Below are positions 1-8,567 of a stretch of DNA of 64,000 nucleotides, one piece after another (the first letter of the stretch is position 1; every line of letters begins with the position of its first letter). The stretch covers positions 45,521 to 109,520 of the forward strand of contig NZ_JAFBES010000011.1 of assembly GCF_016908875.1 (NCBI RefSeq), written 5' to 3'. The position numbers and the translations under genes are program-made. The stretch comes from Bacillus ectoiniformans. GTDB taxonomy: Bacteria > Bacillota > Bacilli > Bacillales > Domibacillaceae. The notes under the pieces are model-generated. The model was not told the DNA's origin. It saw only the letters and a program-made list of their open reading frames with translations, and did not search any database.

Positions 1-2
1 GT

Positions 3-446
3 TCTCTCAATAATGATCTTGCCCAAAAATTGATACATCAATATAGCATAGATACATACAGTGTAACTCGCGGCGCCACCATATCAATGTTTATTAACAC
101 CATTATTGGACTTATTCATCGCTTATTTTATAATGAGGAGAAACATGGAAGTAAAGAGCTATATGAGGTAAGAACCCGTAAGATTTTACTTATTGCCAAT
201 TCGATTGCCACATCCAGCAATGTGATTTATGTTGCGCTCTCAAGAGATGTAAAGAAACTGGATGTAGGCGGGATGCTAGTAACGATTAAACGAATGATCA
301 ATCATTTATCATTTATCAATCATATTCAGCAGGAATTTATGCTGGAGATATTTGATAAAGATATGGAACAGGAACTCGCCTTTTTAGATGGAGAACTTCA
401 ACGATTAGGGTATGATAATAAAAGAAATACCCCTCTAACCTATTAA
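3..446 (+). CDS. C-terminal part of an unidentified protein (cut by window edge)
   Basis: The reading frame is open to the left edge, so the true start lies outside the window; the TTG at 30 has no ribosome binding site. About 147 residues are visible, mostly predicted helical, with a hydrophobic stretch (SMFINTIIGLIHRLF) and a charged C-terminus. I recognise no family motif. It ends about 390 bases before csoR and shows no operon link to it. Confidence 0.5.
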   Translation, partial: SLNNDLAQKLIHQYSIDTYSVTRGATISMFINTIIGLIHRLFYNEEKHGSKELYEVRTRKILLIANSIATSSNVIYVALSRDVKKLDVGGMLVTIKRMINHLSFINHIQQEFMLEIFDKDMEQELAFLDGELQRLGYDNKRNTPLTY

Positions 447-604
447 GGCTGCATGGGGACATGAACATTGGGTTAAAATGTTTATTGTTCTGTCACCAAG
501 GTAGTATAATTGTAAGAGCAAATGTGTGGTATGGGATCAATGATGCGGAATTTGGAGGGATTGAAACCGGCATATTCCCGATAATAGAGAAGGGCATCTA
601 TATT

Positions 605-628
605 AAAGCACGGCTTTGGCCGTGTTTT
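605..628 (+). terminator. Hairpin, possible terminator
   Basis: Ten-base-pair stem (AAAGCACGGC with GCCGTGTTTT, one G-T pair) around a TTTG loop. The T-run after it is short, so terminator function is only likely. It may end transcription from the gene cut by the left edge. Confidence 0.45.
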
Positions 629-791
629 AATAGAAGATCTGTATGGCTTCTTTTCACTTCAAAAAAACCGGAAAGCAAAGGTGAAATTGAACATCTATAT
701 GAAACGTTTTATTAAATTTTTTATTAAAATCAATCACATAGTGAATAGAGATGAATATAGTAAGTGAGAATATTTAATCATATCACTTTAC

Positions 792-810
792 ATACTATAG
801 GGGGGTATGG
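792..810 (+). promoter_or_regulatory. CsoR-type operator upstream of csoR
   Basis: ATAC-TATAGGGGG-GTAT resembles the Bacillus CsoR box (TACC..A.GGGGGTAT type). A -10-like TACTAT lies inside it, so a bound repressor would block the promoter. It ends about 12 bases before the csoR ribosome binding site. This implies autorepression relieved by Cu(I). Confidence 0.6.
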
Positions 811-838
811 CAGATTAATTACAAGGAGGTGGGCAATT

Positions 839-1180
839 GTGGAAGTTGAAAATCATGATGACGTGTTATTAATTGAACCCTGCTGTGCAAGTCACTCAGA
901 TCGAACTAGTCATCACTCCGAAAAAACCAAAAAGAGTCTGATCAATCGATTAAGTCGAGTGGAAGGTCAGATTAGAGGAATTAAAGGCTTGATTGAAAAG
1001 GATACGTACTGTGATGATGTCATCACACAAATAGCAGCTGTACAATCAGCCTTAAACAGTTTCTCAAAGGTTCTTTTAGAAGCCCATTTAAAAAGCTGCG
1101 TGACAGAACGAATTAAAGATGGTGAGCTTGAAGTAGTGGATGAATTGCTTGTAACTATTCAAAGATTAATGAAAAAATAA
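839..1180 (+). CDS. csoR: Copper-sensing repressor CsoR
   Basis: 113-residue DUF156 regulator that binds operator DNA until Cu(I) releases it. The GTG start at 839 follows AAGGAGGT (823-830) at 8 bases; longer in-frame starts have no such site. The signature NRLSRVEGQIRGI, the Cys of DTYCDD, the QIAAVQSAL helix and the AHLKSC segment supply the C-H-C copper ligands. A short Cys/His-rich N-terminus (CCASHSDRTSHH) precedes the core. It is followed after 15 bases by copZ, and CsoR-type boxes precede both csoR and copA, so it very likely controls the whole cluster. Confidence 0.93.
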   Translation: MEVENHDDVLLIEPCCASHSDRTSHHSEKTKKSLINRLSRVEGQIRGIKGLIEKDTYCDDVITQIAAVQSALNSFSKVLLEAHLKSCVTERIKDGELEVVDELLVTIQRLMKK

Positions 1181-1195
1181 AGGAGAGATGAAGTA

Positions 1196-1402
1196 ATGGA
1201 AAATATCACGTTAAATGTAAAAGGTATGTCTTGTGGCCATTGTGTGAATGCTGTGGAGACAAATGTTGGAGAATTAGCTGGGGTTAAAGAAGTAAAGGTT
1301 CACCTAAGCGAAGGAAAAGTGGATGTAGAGTTTGATCCATCCCTAGTCTCTGTTGATCAGATTAAAGAGACCATTGATGATCAAGGATATGATGTAGTTT
1401 AA
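1196..1402 (+). CDS. copZ: Copper chaperone CopZ
   Basis: 68-residue single heavy-metal-associated (HMA) domain with the Cu(I) motif GMSCGHC at residues 10-16 and the usual beta-alpha-beta-beta-alpha-beta length. It carries Cu(I) in the cytosol to the N-terminal domains of CopA. Ribosome binding site AAAGGAGAG lies before the ATG. It shares a transcript with csoR and is followed by a strong terminator, after which copA has its own operator. Confidence 0.95.
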   Translation: MENITLNVKGMSCGHCVNAVETNVGELAGVKEVKVHLSEGKVDVEFDPSLVSVDQIKETIDDQGYDVV

Positions 1403-1409
1403 TGTTCAT

Positions 1410-1443
1410 GAAAACGTGCAAAGTGAATGCACGTTTTCTTTTA
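1410..1443 (+). terminator. Terminator between copZ and copA
   Basis: Perfect 11-bp stem (GAAAACGTGCA with TGCACGTTTTC) with a 7-base loop, followed by a T-rich run. It implies that csoR-copZ and copA are at least partly separate transcripts. Confidence 0.85.
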
Positions 1444-1451
1444 AATAATAA

Positions 1452-1470
1452 TATACCTATAAGGGGTATA
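1452..1470 (+). promoter_or_regulatory. CsoR-type operator upstream of copA
   Basis: TATACC-TATAAGG-GGTATA has 6-bp inverted arms, resembles the box before csoR, and ends 2 bases before the copA ribosome binding site (GGAGGG). So copA is probably controlled separately by CsoR from a promoter after the copZ terminator. Confidence 0.6.
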
Positions 1471-1483
1471 CGGAGGGATAAAA

Positions 1484-3901
1484 ATGTCACAAGAAATAAA
1501 AGAAGCTACACTTCCGATCACCGGAATGACTTGTTCTGCTTGTGCGGTACGAATTGAAAAAGGAATGAAGAAAATGGACGGAGTAGAAGATGCCTCCGTT
1601 AACTTCGCTTTAGAGCGTACATCTATTAAATACGACCCAAATCAAGTGAGTATCGCGGATGTAAAAAAGAAAATTAATGACTTGGGCTATGATGTATTGG
1701 AAGAAAAGGCTGAATTCAATATTATCGGCATGACTTGTGCAGCCTGTTCAACAAGAATTGAAAAAGGCTTAAATAAGCTGGAAGGAGTATCTAAGGCGTC
1801 TGTCAATTTAGCCTTAGAAAGTGCGACTGTCGAGTATAATCCTTCAGCAACAAGTCCAGCAGAGATTATCAAAAAAGTAGAAAAGCTCGGGTATAAGGCG
1901 AATTTGAAAGGTGAACAAAAAGAAGATTCCTCTGATATCAAAGCGAAAGAAATAGAGACCCAAAAAGGAAAATTCATCTTCTCTCTTATTTTATCGTTTC
2001 CACTCCTTTGGGCGATGGTCAGCCATTTCAGCTTCACTTCTTTTATTTACCTGCCAGACATGTTCATGAATCCATGGGTTCAATTTGCTTTAGCGACTCC
2101 TGTTCAATTTGTCGTTGGGAAGCAGTTTTATGTAGGCGCCTATAAAGCCTTGAGAAATAAAAGTGCCAATATGGATGTGTTAGTCGCGTTAGGAACATCC
2201 GCCGCTTACTTCTATAGTTTATATTTATCCATTCAATCAATCGGCAGCCAAGGTCACATGGTTGAACTATATTATGAAACAAGTGCGGTTCTGATCACGT
2301 TAATTATTTTAGGTAAGCTATTTGAAGTAAAAGCAAAGGGCCGCTCTTCTGAAGCCATCAAAAAGCTGATGGGTCTGCAAGCGAAAACCGCTATAGTGGA
2401 ACGCAATGGAGTCGAACAAGAAGTCCCGTTAGAGGAAGTCGCAGCTGGTGACATTGTTCATGTAAAACCGGGTGAAAAAATTCCGGTAGATGGTGAAATT
2501 ATCGAAGGTCGTTCGGCGATAGATGAATCGATGCTGACAGGTGAAAGTGTTCCGGTTGATAAAACAGCAGGCGATCTGGTGATCGGGGCAACACTGAATA
2601 AAAATGGCTTTTTAAAAGTGAAAGCGACAAAAGTCGGCCGTGACACCGCGCTTGCCCAAATTATTAAGGTGGTAGAAGAAGCGCAAGGATCAAAAGCGCC
2701 AATCCAGCGTTTAGCCGATCAAATTTCAGGTATCTTTGTACCGATTGTCGTTGGGATTGCGGTTATCACGTTTCTTGTCTGGTTTTTCTTAGTGACACCT
2801 GGAGACTTTGCGGAGTCATTGGAAAAATTAATCGCCGTCCTTGTGATCGCCTGTCCTTGTGCGCTCGGTTTAGCTACTCCGACTTCAATTATGGCAGGTT
2901 CGGGCAGATCAGCGGAATTTGGCATTCTTTTTAAAGGCGGAGAGCACTTGGAAAGAACCCATCGTGTAACAACGGTTTTATTAGATAAAACTGGCACAGT
3001 AACGAATGGCGCACCTGTCTTAACAGATGTGCTAGTAGAAGATGACTTTAGTGAAGAAGAATTCCTGCAGCTAGCAGGCACAGCAGAAAAGCAATCAGAA
3101 CACCCTCTCGCAGAGGCAATTGTGACTGGAATCAAAGAAAAAAACATCGAACTCTTTGAAGCAGAGACGTTTGAAGCGATTCCGGGATACGGTATTCAAG
3201 CAAAAGTAAACGGCCGAGTCGTATTAGCAGGAACTCGAAAGTTAATGAAAAAACATGAAATAAATATAGACCATGCACTTAAGGTCATGGAAGAGCTCGA
3301 AGAAAACGGGAAAACTGCGATGCTGGTTGCAATTGATGGTCAATATGCGGGCTTAATTGCTGTCGCTGATACGATTAAAGACACGTCAAAAGCGGCTGTC
3401 AAACGCCTAAAAGAGATGGGCCTTGAAGTGGTCATGATTACGGGTGACAACAAGCGTACAGCAGAAGCAATTGCGAATGAAGCGGGCATTGACTCTGTTA
3501 TCGCGGAAGTTCTTCCTGAAGGAAAAGCAGAGGAAGTGAAAAAGCTTCAAGAACAAGGCAAGGTTGTCGCTATGGTTGGAGACGGAATTAACGATGCCCC
3601 AGCACTGGCGATGGCAGATATCGGGATGGCCATTGGAACAGGAACGGATGTCGCGATGGAAGCGGCAGACATTACGCTGATTCGCGGAGATCTGAATAGT
3701 ATAGCTGATGCCATCTCTATGAGTAAGAAGACGATCCGAAACATTAAACAAAACCTGTTCTGGGCGTTTGCGTACAATGCGATGGGAATTCCAATTGCTG
3801 CTTTAGGTTTCTTAGCACCTTGGCTAGCTGGTGCAGCGATGGCGTTTAGTTCTGTGTCTGTTGTACTTAATGCCTTACGTCTTCAAAGAGTAAAATTATA
3901 A
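1484..3901 (+). CDS. copA: Copper-exporting P1B-type ATPase CopA
   Basis: 805-residue membrane pump that exports Cu(I) at the cost of ATP. Two N-terminal HMA domains carry GMTCSAC (about residues 14-20) and GMTCAAC (about 82-88). Then come eight predicted membrane segments, the TGES actuator motif (about 351), the transport motif CPC (about 457), the phosphorylated DKTGT (about 501) and GDGINDAP (about 699). Length and order fit Bacillus CopA. The start follows GGAGGG. Expected partners are CopZ upstream and the His-rich protein downstream. Confidence 0.96.
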   Translation: MSQEIKEATLPITGMTCSACAVRIEKGMKKMDGVEDASVNFALERTSIKYDPNQVSIADVKKKINDLGYDVLEEKAEFNIIGMTCAACSTRIEKGLNKLEGVSKASVNLALESATVEYNPSATSPAEIIKKVEKLGYKANLKGEQKEDSSDIKAKEIETQKGKFIFSLILSFPLLWAMVSHFSFTSFIYLPDMFMNPWVQFALATPVQFVVGKQFYVGAYKALRNKSANMDVLVALGTSAAYFYSLYLSIQSIGSQGHMVELYYETSAVLITLIILGKLFEVKAKGRSSEAIKKLMGLQAKTAIVERNGVEQEVPLEEVAAGDIVHVKPGEKIPVDGEIIEGRSAIDESMLTGESVPVDKTAGDLVIGATLNKNGFLKVKATKVGRDTALAQIIKVVEEAQGSKAPIQRLADQISGIFVPIVVGIAVITFLVWFFLVTPGDFAESLEKLIAVLVIACPCALGLATPTSIMAGSGRSAEFGILFKGGEHLERTHRVTTVLLDKTGTVTNGAPVLTDVLVEDDFSEEEFLQLAGTAEKQSEHPLAEAIVTGIKEKNIELFEAETFEAIPGYGIQAKVNGRVVLAGTRKLMKKHEINIDHALKVMEELEENGKTAMLVAIDGQYAGLIAVADTIKDTSKAAVKRLKEMGLEVVMITGDNKRTAEAIANEAGIDSVIAEVLPEGKAEEVKKLQEQGKVVAMVGDGINDAPALAMADIGMAIGTGTDVAMEAADITLIRGDLNSIADAISMSKKTIRNIKQNLFWAFAYNAMGIPIAALGFLAPWLAGAAMAFSSVSVVLNALRLQRVKL

Positions 3902-3921
3902 AGAATAAAGGAGAATGGGTG

Positions 3922-4794
3922 ATGAAAAAATGGATGTTCTCAGCTTTAGCCTATTTAGCTCTAGTTATTGCGGGATACTTTTCCTATGAAGTCCTCTTTG
4001 GAGAAGAGAAGAATGAAGAAGTTCATGGGGAAGGTCATACATCGTCTGAAATTGTATACGAAGATGAAACAAAAGATCATGATGATCACAAGACTGAGTC
4101 CACAGATTCTCATTCAGAGGAAGCTCACGGACATGGTGAGAAAACAAGTAAGGAAACTGAAGTCAATGTGACTGTCAAAGAAGATAACGGCCAATTAATA
4201 TTGACACTAAAAGATCCTGCAGGCCAGCCATTGACCGATCTAGAAATCAATCACGAAAAGCTTCTCCATCTAATTGTTGTAGATGAACATTTAGATCAAT
4301 ATTATCATTTACATCCCGAAGAAACAGCACCGGGTCAATTTGAAACAGCAAGTACACTTAAAGAAGGAACGTACAAGGCGTTTGTGGATATCAAGCCCAA
4401 AAACTTAGATTATGAAGTTCAACCACTTGCATTTTCAGTAGGCACCCCTGCAGCAGATGAGCATAGTCATGGATCATTAAAAGCAGATCAGCTATTAGAG
4501 AAAACTGTAGACGGAAACATGGTAACGCTTGAGACCTCTCCATTAGTAAAGAATGAGCCGGTTACTCTGACATTTGATGTTCACGGGGCGGAACTAGAAC
4601 CATTTCTAGGTGCGATGGGCCATGTGGTTATCCTCGACGAAGAAGCGAATGAATACTTGCACGTTCATCCAGCAGATGAAAAGAGACCTGTTTTCGAAAC
4701 AGAATTCTCTCAACCTGGGATATACAAAATTTGGGCCGAGTTTCAGAAAAACGGAAAAGTGACAGTCTATCCATTTGTAGTGGAAGTAAAATAG
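3922..4794 (+). CDS. Membrane-anchored His-rich protein, probable extracytoplasmic copper binding
   Basis: About 290 residues. One N-terminal membrane segment or uncleaved signal (MFSALAYLALVIAGYFSYEVLF) is followed by a linker rich in His, Asp and Glu (DHDDHKTESTDSHSEEAHGHGE) and two similar beta-rich repeats, each with a HLHPEE- or HVHPADE-type motif (YHLHPEETAPGQF; LHVHPADEKRPVF). The ATG at 3922 is 8 bases after AAAGGAG; a GTG three bases earlier is less likely. It follows copA by 20 bases and precedes a terminator, so it belongs to the copper operon. The His motifs and position suggest it binds copper outside the membrane. The biochemical role is inferred. Confidence 0.7.
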   Translation: MKKWMFSALAYLALVIAGYFSYEVLFGEEKNEEVHGEGHTSSEIVYEDETKDHDDHKTESTDSHSEEAHGHGEKTSKETEVNVTVKEDNGQLILTLKDPAGQPLTDLEINHEKLLHLIVVDEHLDQYYHLHPEETAPGQFETASTLKEGTYKAFVDIKPKNLDYEVQPLAFSVGTPAADEHSHGSLKADQLLEKTVDGNMVTLETSPLVKNEPVTLTFDVHGAELEPFLGAMGHVVILDEEANEYLHVHPADEKRPVFETEFSQPGIYKIWAEFQKNGKVTVYPFVVEVK

Positions 4795-4810
4795 ACCGTT
4801 GAATAAATAG

Positions 4811-4850
4811 AAGGAGCTATTTCCATTGAATGAAATAGCTCCTTATTTGT
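4811..4850 (+). terminator. Terminator of the copper operon
   Basis: Perfect 13-bp stem (AAGGAGCTATTTC with GAAATAGCTCCTT), 8-base loop, then ATTTGT, 16 bases after the last copper gene. Confidence 0.85.
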
Positions 4851-4883
4851 AAAATCTACATCATTTTGGGGAGAGTAAAACAA

Positions 4884-5429
4884 ATGAATAAAATATTAAT
4901 GATTGTTGCCCATCCGAATAAAGAGGATTCCAGAATAAATAAAAAATGGACGGAAGCATTTAGGAATAAAGAGAACATTACGGTACACGAACTATATAAA
5001 GAATACCCGGACGAAAAGATCAATGTGGAAAAAGAACAAAAATTAGTTGAACAGCATGACACGATTATTTTTCAGTTTCCTTTTTACTGGTATAGCAGTC
5101 CTCCACTCTTAAAGAAATGGCAAGATGAAGTGCTAACATATGGATGGGCATACGGCCGTGACGGGACAAAATTGCATGGAAAGTCATTCATGCTGGCGAT
5201 TTCCACAGGCAGCTCTGACACTGCTTACCGAGCTGGAGGTAAAAATGAGTTTTCAATCAATGAATTAACAAAACCCTTTCAGGCGATGAACAACTTGGTA
5301 GGTATGAAATATCTTCCGTCTTTTGTATTCCACGATTTAAATAACATTAGCGATCATGACGTTGAAAAGAGCATTCCCGCATATTTGGCTCACATAAGGG
5401 AATTTTGTGAAGGTGGCATACTGGCCTGA
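4884..5429 (+). CDS. NAD(P)H oxidoreductase, flavodoxin-like fold (YwrO/KefF type)
   Basis: 181 residues. The start MNKILMIVAHPNKEDSRIN and the segments DTIIFQFPFYWYSSPPLLKKW and AISTGSSDTAYRAGG are typical of the flavodoxin-2 family of FMN quinone reductases and K+-efflux ancillary proteins. ATG 4884 follows GGGGAGAG; the frame opens earlier at a TTG inside that site. It stands alone between two terminators. It probably reduces quinones or other electrophiles in the cytosol. Confidence 0.85.
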   Translation: MNKILMIVAHPNKEDSRINKKWTEAFRNKENITVHELYKEYPDEKINVEKEQKLVEQHDTIIFQFPFYWYSSPPLLKKWQDEVLTYGWAYGRDGTKLHGKSFMLAISTGSSDTAYRAGGKNEFSINELTKPFQAMNNLVGMKYLPSFVFHDLNNISDHDVEKSIPAYLAHIREFCEGGILA

Positions 5430-5511
5430 GTCGATAAGCTAAAGAGGTTAAAAGTGTACGGCTTACTTGCCCATAAGCAGGAAAGTTACCTCATTATTAG
5501 ATAGCTGATTG

Positions 5512-5543
5512 AAAAAAGATAGGATTGCTCCATCTTTTTTTGC
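5512..5543 (+). terminator. Terminator after the oxidoreductase gene
   Basis: AAAAAAGAT pairs with ATCTTTTTT, with an inner GGA/TCC pairing over a TTGC loop and a run of seven T. It isolates the Argonaute cluster from transcription upstream. Confidence 0.8.
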
Positions 5544-5553
5544 TTGAAACTAA

Positions 5554-5583
5554 TTGACAGATAAGTAGTTAGAAGATTAAGAT
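5554..5583 (+). promoter_or_regulatory. Candidate sigma-A promoter of the Argonaute cluster
   Basis: TTGACA (5554-5559, exact consensus), an 18-base spacer, then TAAGAT (5578-5583, 4 of 6). It lies just after the upstream terminator and about 180 bases before the Argonaute start, leaving a long leader. Confidence 0.45.
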
Positions 5584-5761
5584 AATTACAGTGAAATCTT
5601 TTCTTTTGAACGCTTTTTCATAATCCCTCCATTCTTCCTCTAATTTATCAACCTCTATTTACGATCACGTCCAGTCTTTCTCTAACTGAAACAATCCCCA
5701 TCCATTTTGAACACTTTTTTCACGCAAACATTTCCCCTATATTTGAAGCGGAGGCTCACAC

Positions 5762-7891
5762 ATGAATCAATATTATTTATCTGAATGGCTATCCGGAACG
5801 AATGCGGCCGAGTTACCTGTGCACATTTATACCATTCCTCTGTCAATGGAGGAAAATCGTCATTCGATGGGCGGCAAGGTCTGCTATGGACTAAGTAAGC
5901 AAAACCAGTTTCAGACGATGGTATTTTTCGATCAATATATAGCTTCTTTCAAAGCGATCACTAACTGGCAAGGGTATCATTGCCTTCACTATGAAAACCG
6001 TCCTATAAAACTTGCGGCTTCGTATGAAAGAACGTTACTGGAGCGGCTGATCAAAAAAGAGCTTGAACAGCGGTCGCGTCTAACCCATGTCATTGATCGC
6101 GGTGCGTTTCGGCTCAAGCAGTCTAAGCCGATGAATGCAGCGGAACTGTTAATTTACCCAGCGATCCAAATGAACATCGAAGTACAGGTCAATGGAGACA
6201 TTATTGCAGGGTTTGATTATGTACATCGGCTGGAATATAAAGAGAACGTTCAAGCCTATATGACCGATCAAAAAATAAATATGACCGGCCGCTCGGTTGT
6301 GGATACGACTCATGCAAGAACCTATGAATATGAATTCGTCGAAGTGGCACCATACAAAGCTGGGGAGGTAAGTCCTTACTTAAAGGAATCCGTTATAGAC
6401 TACTATATTCGAAAAAAAGAAGAACGAAAGCTAAACGGCGTTAGCAACCAGTCGCCGGTCATCCACGTAAAAAACCGCGAAGGAGCGATCTTTCCTTATT
6501 TACCGCATCTATTAAAACTGAGCTGTTCCTTTGATTCACTTCCATCACACCTCTCTAAAGCCGCTTCCAAAACCATTAAAATGAAACCCCACGAAAAAAT
6601 GACAGAGCTGTATAAAGAAGCCTACCGGTTGTTGAGGAAGCTTCCGATGATCACTTTCCCTCAAGACAATATTCGCGCTGTAAAACTAGGTTATGAAGTA
6701 GGGTATGCCTCGCCTCCATTGCTTCAGTTTGGAAATAAAGTCACTAACAAAAAGGTGACTGAAGGTTTGAGTAAAGGAGGGGTGTACAAAGGCGGTAATG
6801 TTCATGTCAGCTTTTTCGTCGATCCGCTTTTGCAGCAAAACCCTACTGCTCGTAAGAATATTGGCCAGTTTATCCAGCTGTTAATACAGCAATCAGCGAA
6901 GCTCGGAGTAAACTTAATCGTCTCTGATAAACCACGCGCACTTCGCGGCCAGCTTTCTCCTCAATTGTTAACGTCCGAAGAATTTCCTTATCAGCTTAAA
7001 TCCATTTCCAGGTATTTTGATGGCACTGTCATCGTCATTGCTTCTCAACAAACAATTGATCAGGTGTACCGGCTAATTAAAAAGGAATTCGGCGGGAAGC
7101 AGGATATGATCACTCAATTCGTTACCTATACTGAACAATTAATCGATATAACGAAATCGTTTTATTTGATCCAAAACCTTTTATTAGGCATCTTCGTGAA
7201 ATCCGGTAAACAGCCGTGGGTATTAGGAGATTCTCTCCACTCAGACTGTTTTATCGGGTTGGATGTCAGCCATGAGAGCGGCAATCACGCTTGTGGAATG
7301 ATCCAAACCATCAGCCGAGATGGTACGCTCATTCAGCAAAAGTCACTATCCATGCCTGAAACTGGCGAAAAAATACATTCTGCGACCATTGAAGAGCTTT
7401 TATATGACACGATTCATTTTTATCAAGAACATTACAAGGAGCCTCCGCGCCATATCACGTTTCATCGGGACGGGTTTTGCCGAGAAGACCTAGCCTTTAT
7501 TGAACGACAATTGGCAAAAGCGAATATTGCCTTTGATTATGTGGAGATATTAAAAAATGTCAACCGGCGTATGGCAGTCTATCATCAAGAGAGATGGACC
7601 ACAGAACAAAGTTTGTATTATAGGAAAAACAATGTGGCTTATCTTTGCTCCACTTCACCGAAGGAATATGTTGGGATGGCAAAGGTTATGAAGATTGTCC
7701 AAAAAACCAACCATTTGCCATTTGATCACATTATTTCAGATGTCTATAAGCTTTCCTTCATGCATATTCATTCGATGTTGAAAACCCGGCTTCCCATCAC
7801 CATTCATTATGCTGATCTAAGCTCCACCTTTCATAATCGTGACATGCTTCACCCAGCCACCCAACACACGAAATCATTGCCGTTTGTTTAA
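5762..7891 (+). CDS. ago: Long prokaryotic Argonaute with intact PIWI catalytic tetrad
   Basis: 709 residues. The C-terminal PIWI domain has all four residues expected of an active nuclease: D501 (IGLDVSHE), E536 (TGEKIHS, glutamate finger), D570 (FHRDG) and D685 (HYADLSS). Their spacing of 35, 34 and 115 matches characterised DNA-guided Argonautes. The MID region (about 375-490) has KSFYLIQNLLLGIF and SGKQPWVL, as in long-A Argonautes that bind a guide 5' end. The N and PAZ-like parts fill residues 1-330. ATG 5762 follows GCGGAGG. It is probably a guide-directed endonuclease acting on invading DNA; guide type is not visible. The next gene starts 28 bases downstream. Confidence 0.93.
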   Translation: MNQYYLSEWLSGTNAAELPVHIYTIPLSMEENRHSMGGKVCYGLSKQNQFQTMVFFDQYIASFKAITNWQGYHCLHYENRPIKLAASYERTLLERLIKKELEQRSRLTHVIDRGAFRLKQSKPMNAAELLIYPAIQMNIEVQVNGDIIAGFDYVHRLEYKENVQAYMTDQKINMTGRSVVDTTHARTYEYEFVEVAPYKAGEVSPYLKESVIDYYIRKKEERKLNGVSNQSPVIHVKNREGAIFPYLPHLLKLSCSFDSLPSHLSKAASKTIKMKPHEKMTELYKEAYRLLRKLPMITFPQDNIRAVKLGYEVGYASPPLLQFGNKVTNKKVTEGLSKGGVYKGGNVHVSFFVDPLLQQNPTARKNIGQFIQLLIQQSAKLGVNLIVSDKPRALRGQLSPQLLTSEEFPYQLKSISRYFDGTVIVIASQQTIDQVYRLIKKEFGGKQDMITQFVTYTEQLIDITKSFYLIQNLLLGIFVKSGKQPWVLGDSLHSDCFIGLDVSHESGNHACGMIQTISRDGTLIQQKSLSMPETGEKIHSATIEELLYDTIHFYQEHYKEPPRHITFHRDGFCREDLAFIERQLAKANIAFDYVEILKNVNRRMAVYHQERWTTEQSLYYRKNNVAYLCSTSPKEYVGMAKVMKIVQKTNHLPFDHIISDVYKLSFMHIHSMLKTRLPITIHYADLSSTFHNRDMLHPATQHTKSLPFV

Positions 7892-7919
7892 GTAAGCTCA
7901 CTCGAAAGGAATGAAAAAC

Positions 7920-8537
7920 ATGCGTTATGAAAAAGATCAATTATTACAGAGTAAAAATTTGCTTCAAACACTTGCCAATGGCCTCAACCCCCTTACGAAA
8001 GAGCCGCTCCCATCTGACAGCTTCCTCCGCGAATCCACTTTAACCTCCTCGCTTTTTTACCTCAGTGCCTACATTGATCAGGCGTTATCAAAGCCATCCA
8101 AACGAAAACGAACAAGGCATTTGCCGTTACACTTAACAAAAGCCGAGCTGCAGACAGTCTGCTTGCCAGAAGGGAAAATCGGGATTCAAGCATTTACTAA
8201 AGCGGTTAATCAAGTGCTTGACCGAGAAAATAGTCAGCTGCTTACGGCAGTGAGGATTAATAAACAGCTAAAGCGAATGGGGATTTTAAGTGAAATAGAA
8301 GATGAAGAAGGAGGAAAACATACGGTCACTAATGATCATTCAGAAGGCTACGGCATTGAATCAGTCCAAAGGAAGTTTCGGGACAGAGAGTATGAGCAGG
8401 TTCTATTTAATGAAACAGGCAAGCAGTTTCTATTAGAGCATTTAGTCGAGATCATGGCTTTTGAAGAAGGTAACGCAGCCGATGAGAAGGATAAGAAAAA
8501 TGCGTTTCCAGCAGATTTTGAAAAGGAAGGGGTATGA
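7920..8537 (+). CDS. Uncharacterised Argonaute-neighbour protein
   Basis: 205 residues. ATG 7920 is 9 bases after GAAAGGA; an ATG at 7911 touches that site and is unlikely. The N-terminal third is helical with a module GLNPLTKEPLPSDSFL. A basic patch KRKRTRH follows near residue 60. The middle (ITAFTK-like helix, INKQLKRMGILSE, then EEGGKHTVTNDHSEGYGI) has the rhythm of a winged-helix domain with a beta wing. The C-terminus (REYEQVLFNETGKQFLLEHLVEIM) is helical, then acidic. No catalytic motif is seen. Lying between ago and an Rpn nuclease without a terminator, it may be a nucleic-acid-binding partner. Function unknown. Confidence 0.75.
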   Translation: MRYEKDQLLQSKNLLQTLANGLNPLTKEPLPSDSFLRESTLTSSLFYLSAYIDQALSKPSKRKRTRHLPLHLTKAELQTVCLPEGKIGIQAFTKAVNQVLDRENSQLLTAVRINKQLKRMGILSEIEDEEGGKHTVTNDHSEGYGIESVQRKFRDREYEQVLFNETGKQFLLEHLVEIMAFEEGNAADEKDKKNAFPADFEKEGV

Positions 8538-8567
8538 TATAATGAACGTAAGCACGGAGTACCAATA

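Larger units (their letters stand above)
447..838. other. Intergenic region before the copper operon
   Basis: About 390 bases. It holds an 84-codon open frame (461-715) that I do not accept as a gene, a GC-rich hairpin at 605-628, and from about 750 the csoR promoter region with a CsoR-type operator. Confidence 0.5.
5430..5761. other. Intergenic region upstream of the Argonaute gene
   Basis: 332 bases without a gene. It contains the terminator at 5512-5543, a candidate promoter at 5554-5583 and a pyrimidine-rich stretch (about 5600-5740). No tRNA or repeat array was seen. Confidence 0.6.

Noticed and set aside
461..715. 84-codon open frame on the plus strand
   Set aside because: No credible ribosome binding site, atypical composition, and a terminator-like hairpin (605-628) lies inside it.
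8538..8567. TATAAT before the Rpn gene as a separate promoter
   Set aside because: The nearest -35-like TTGAAA is only 14 bases away, too short; read-through from the Argonaute genes is simpler.
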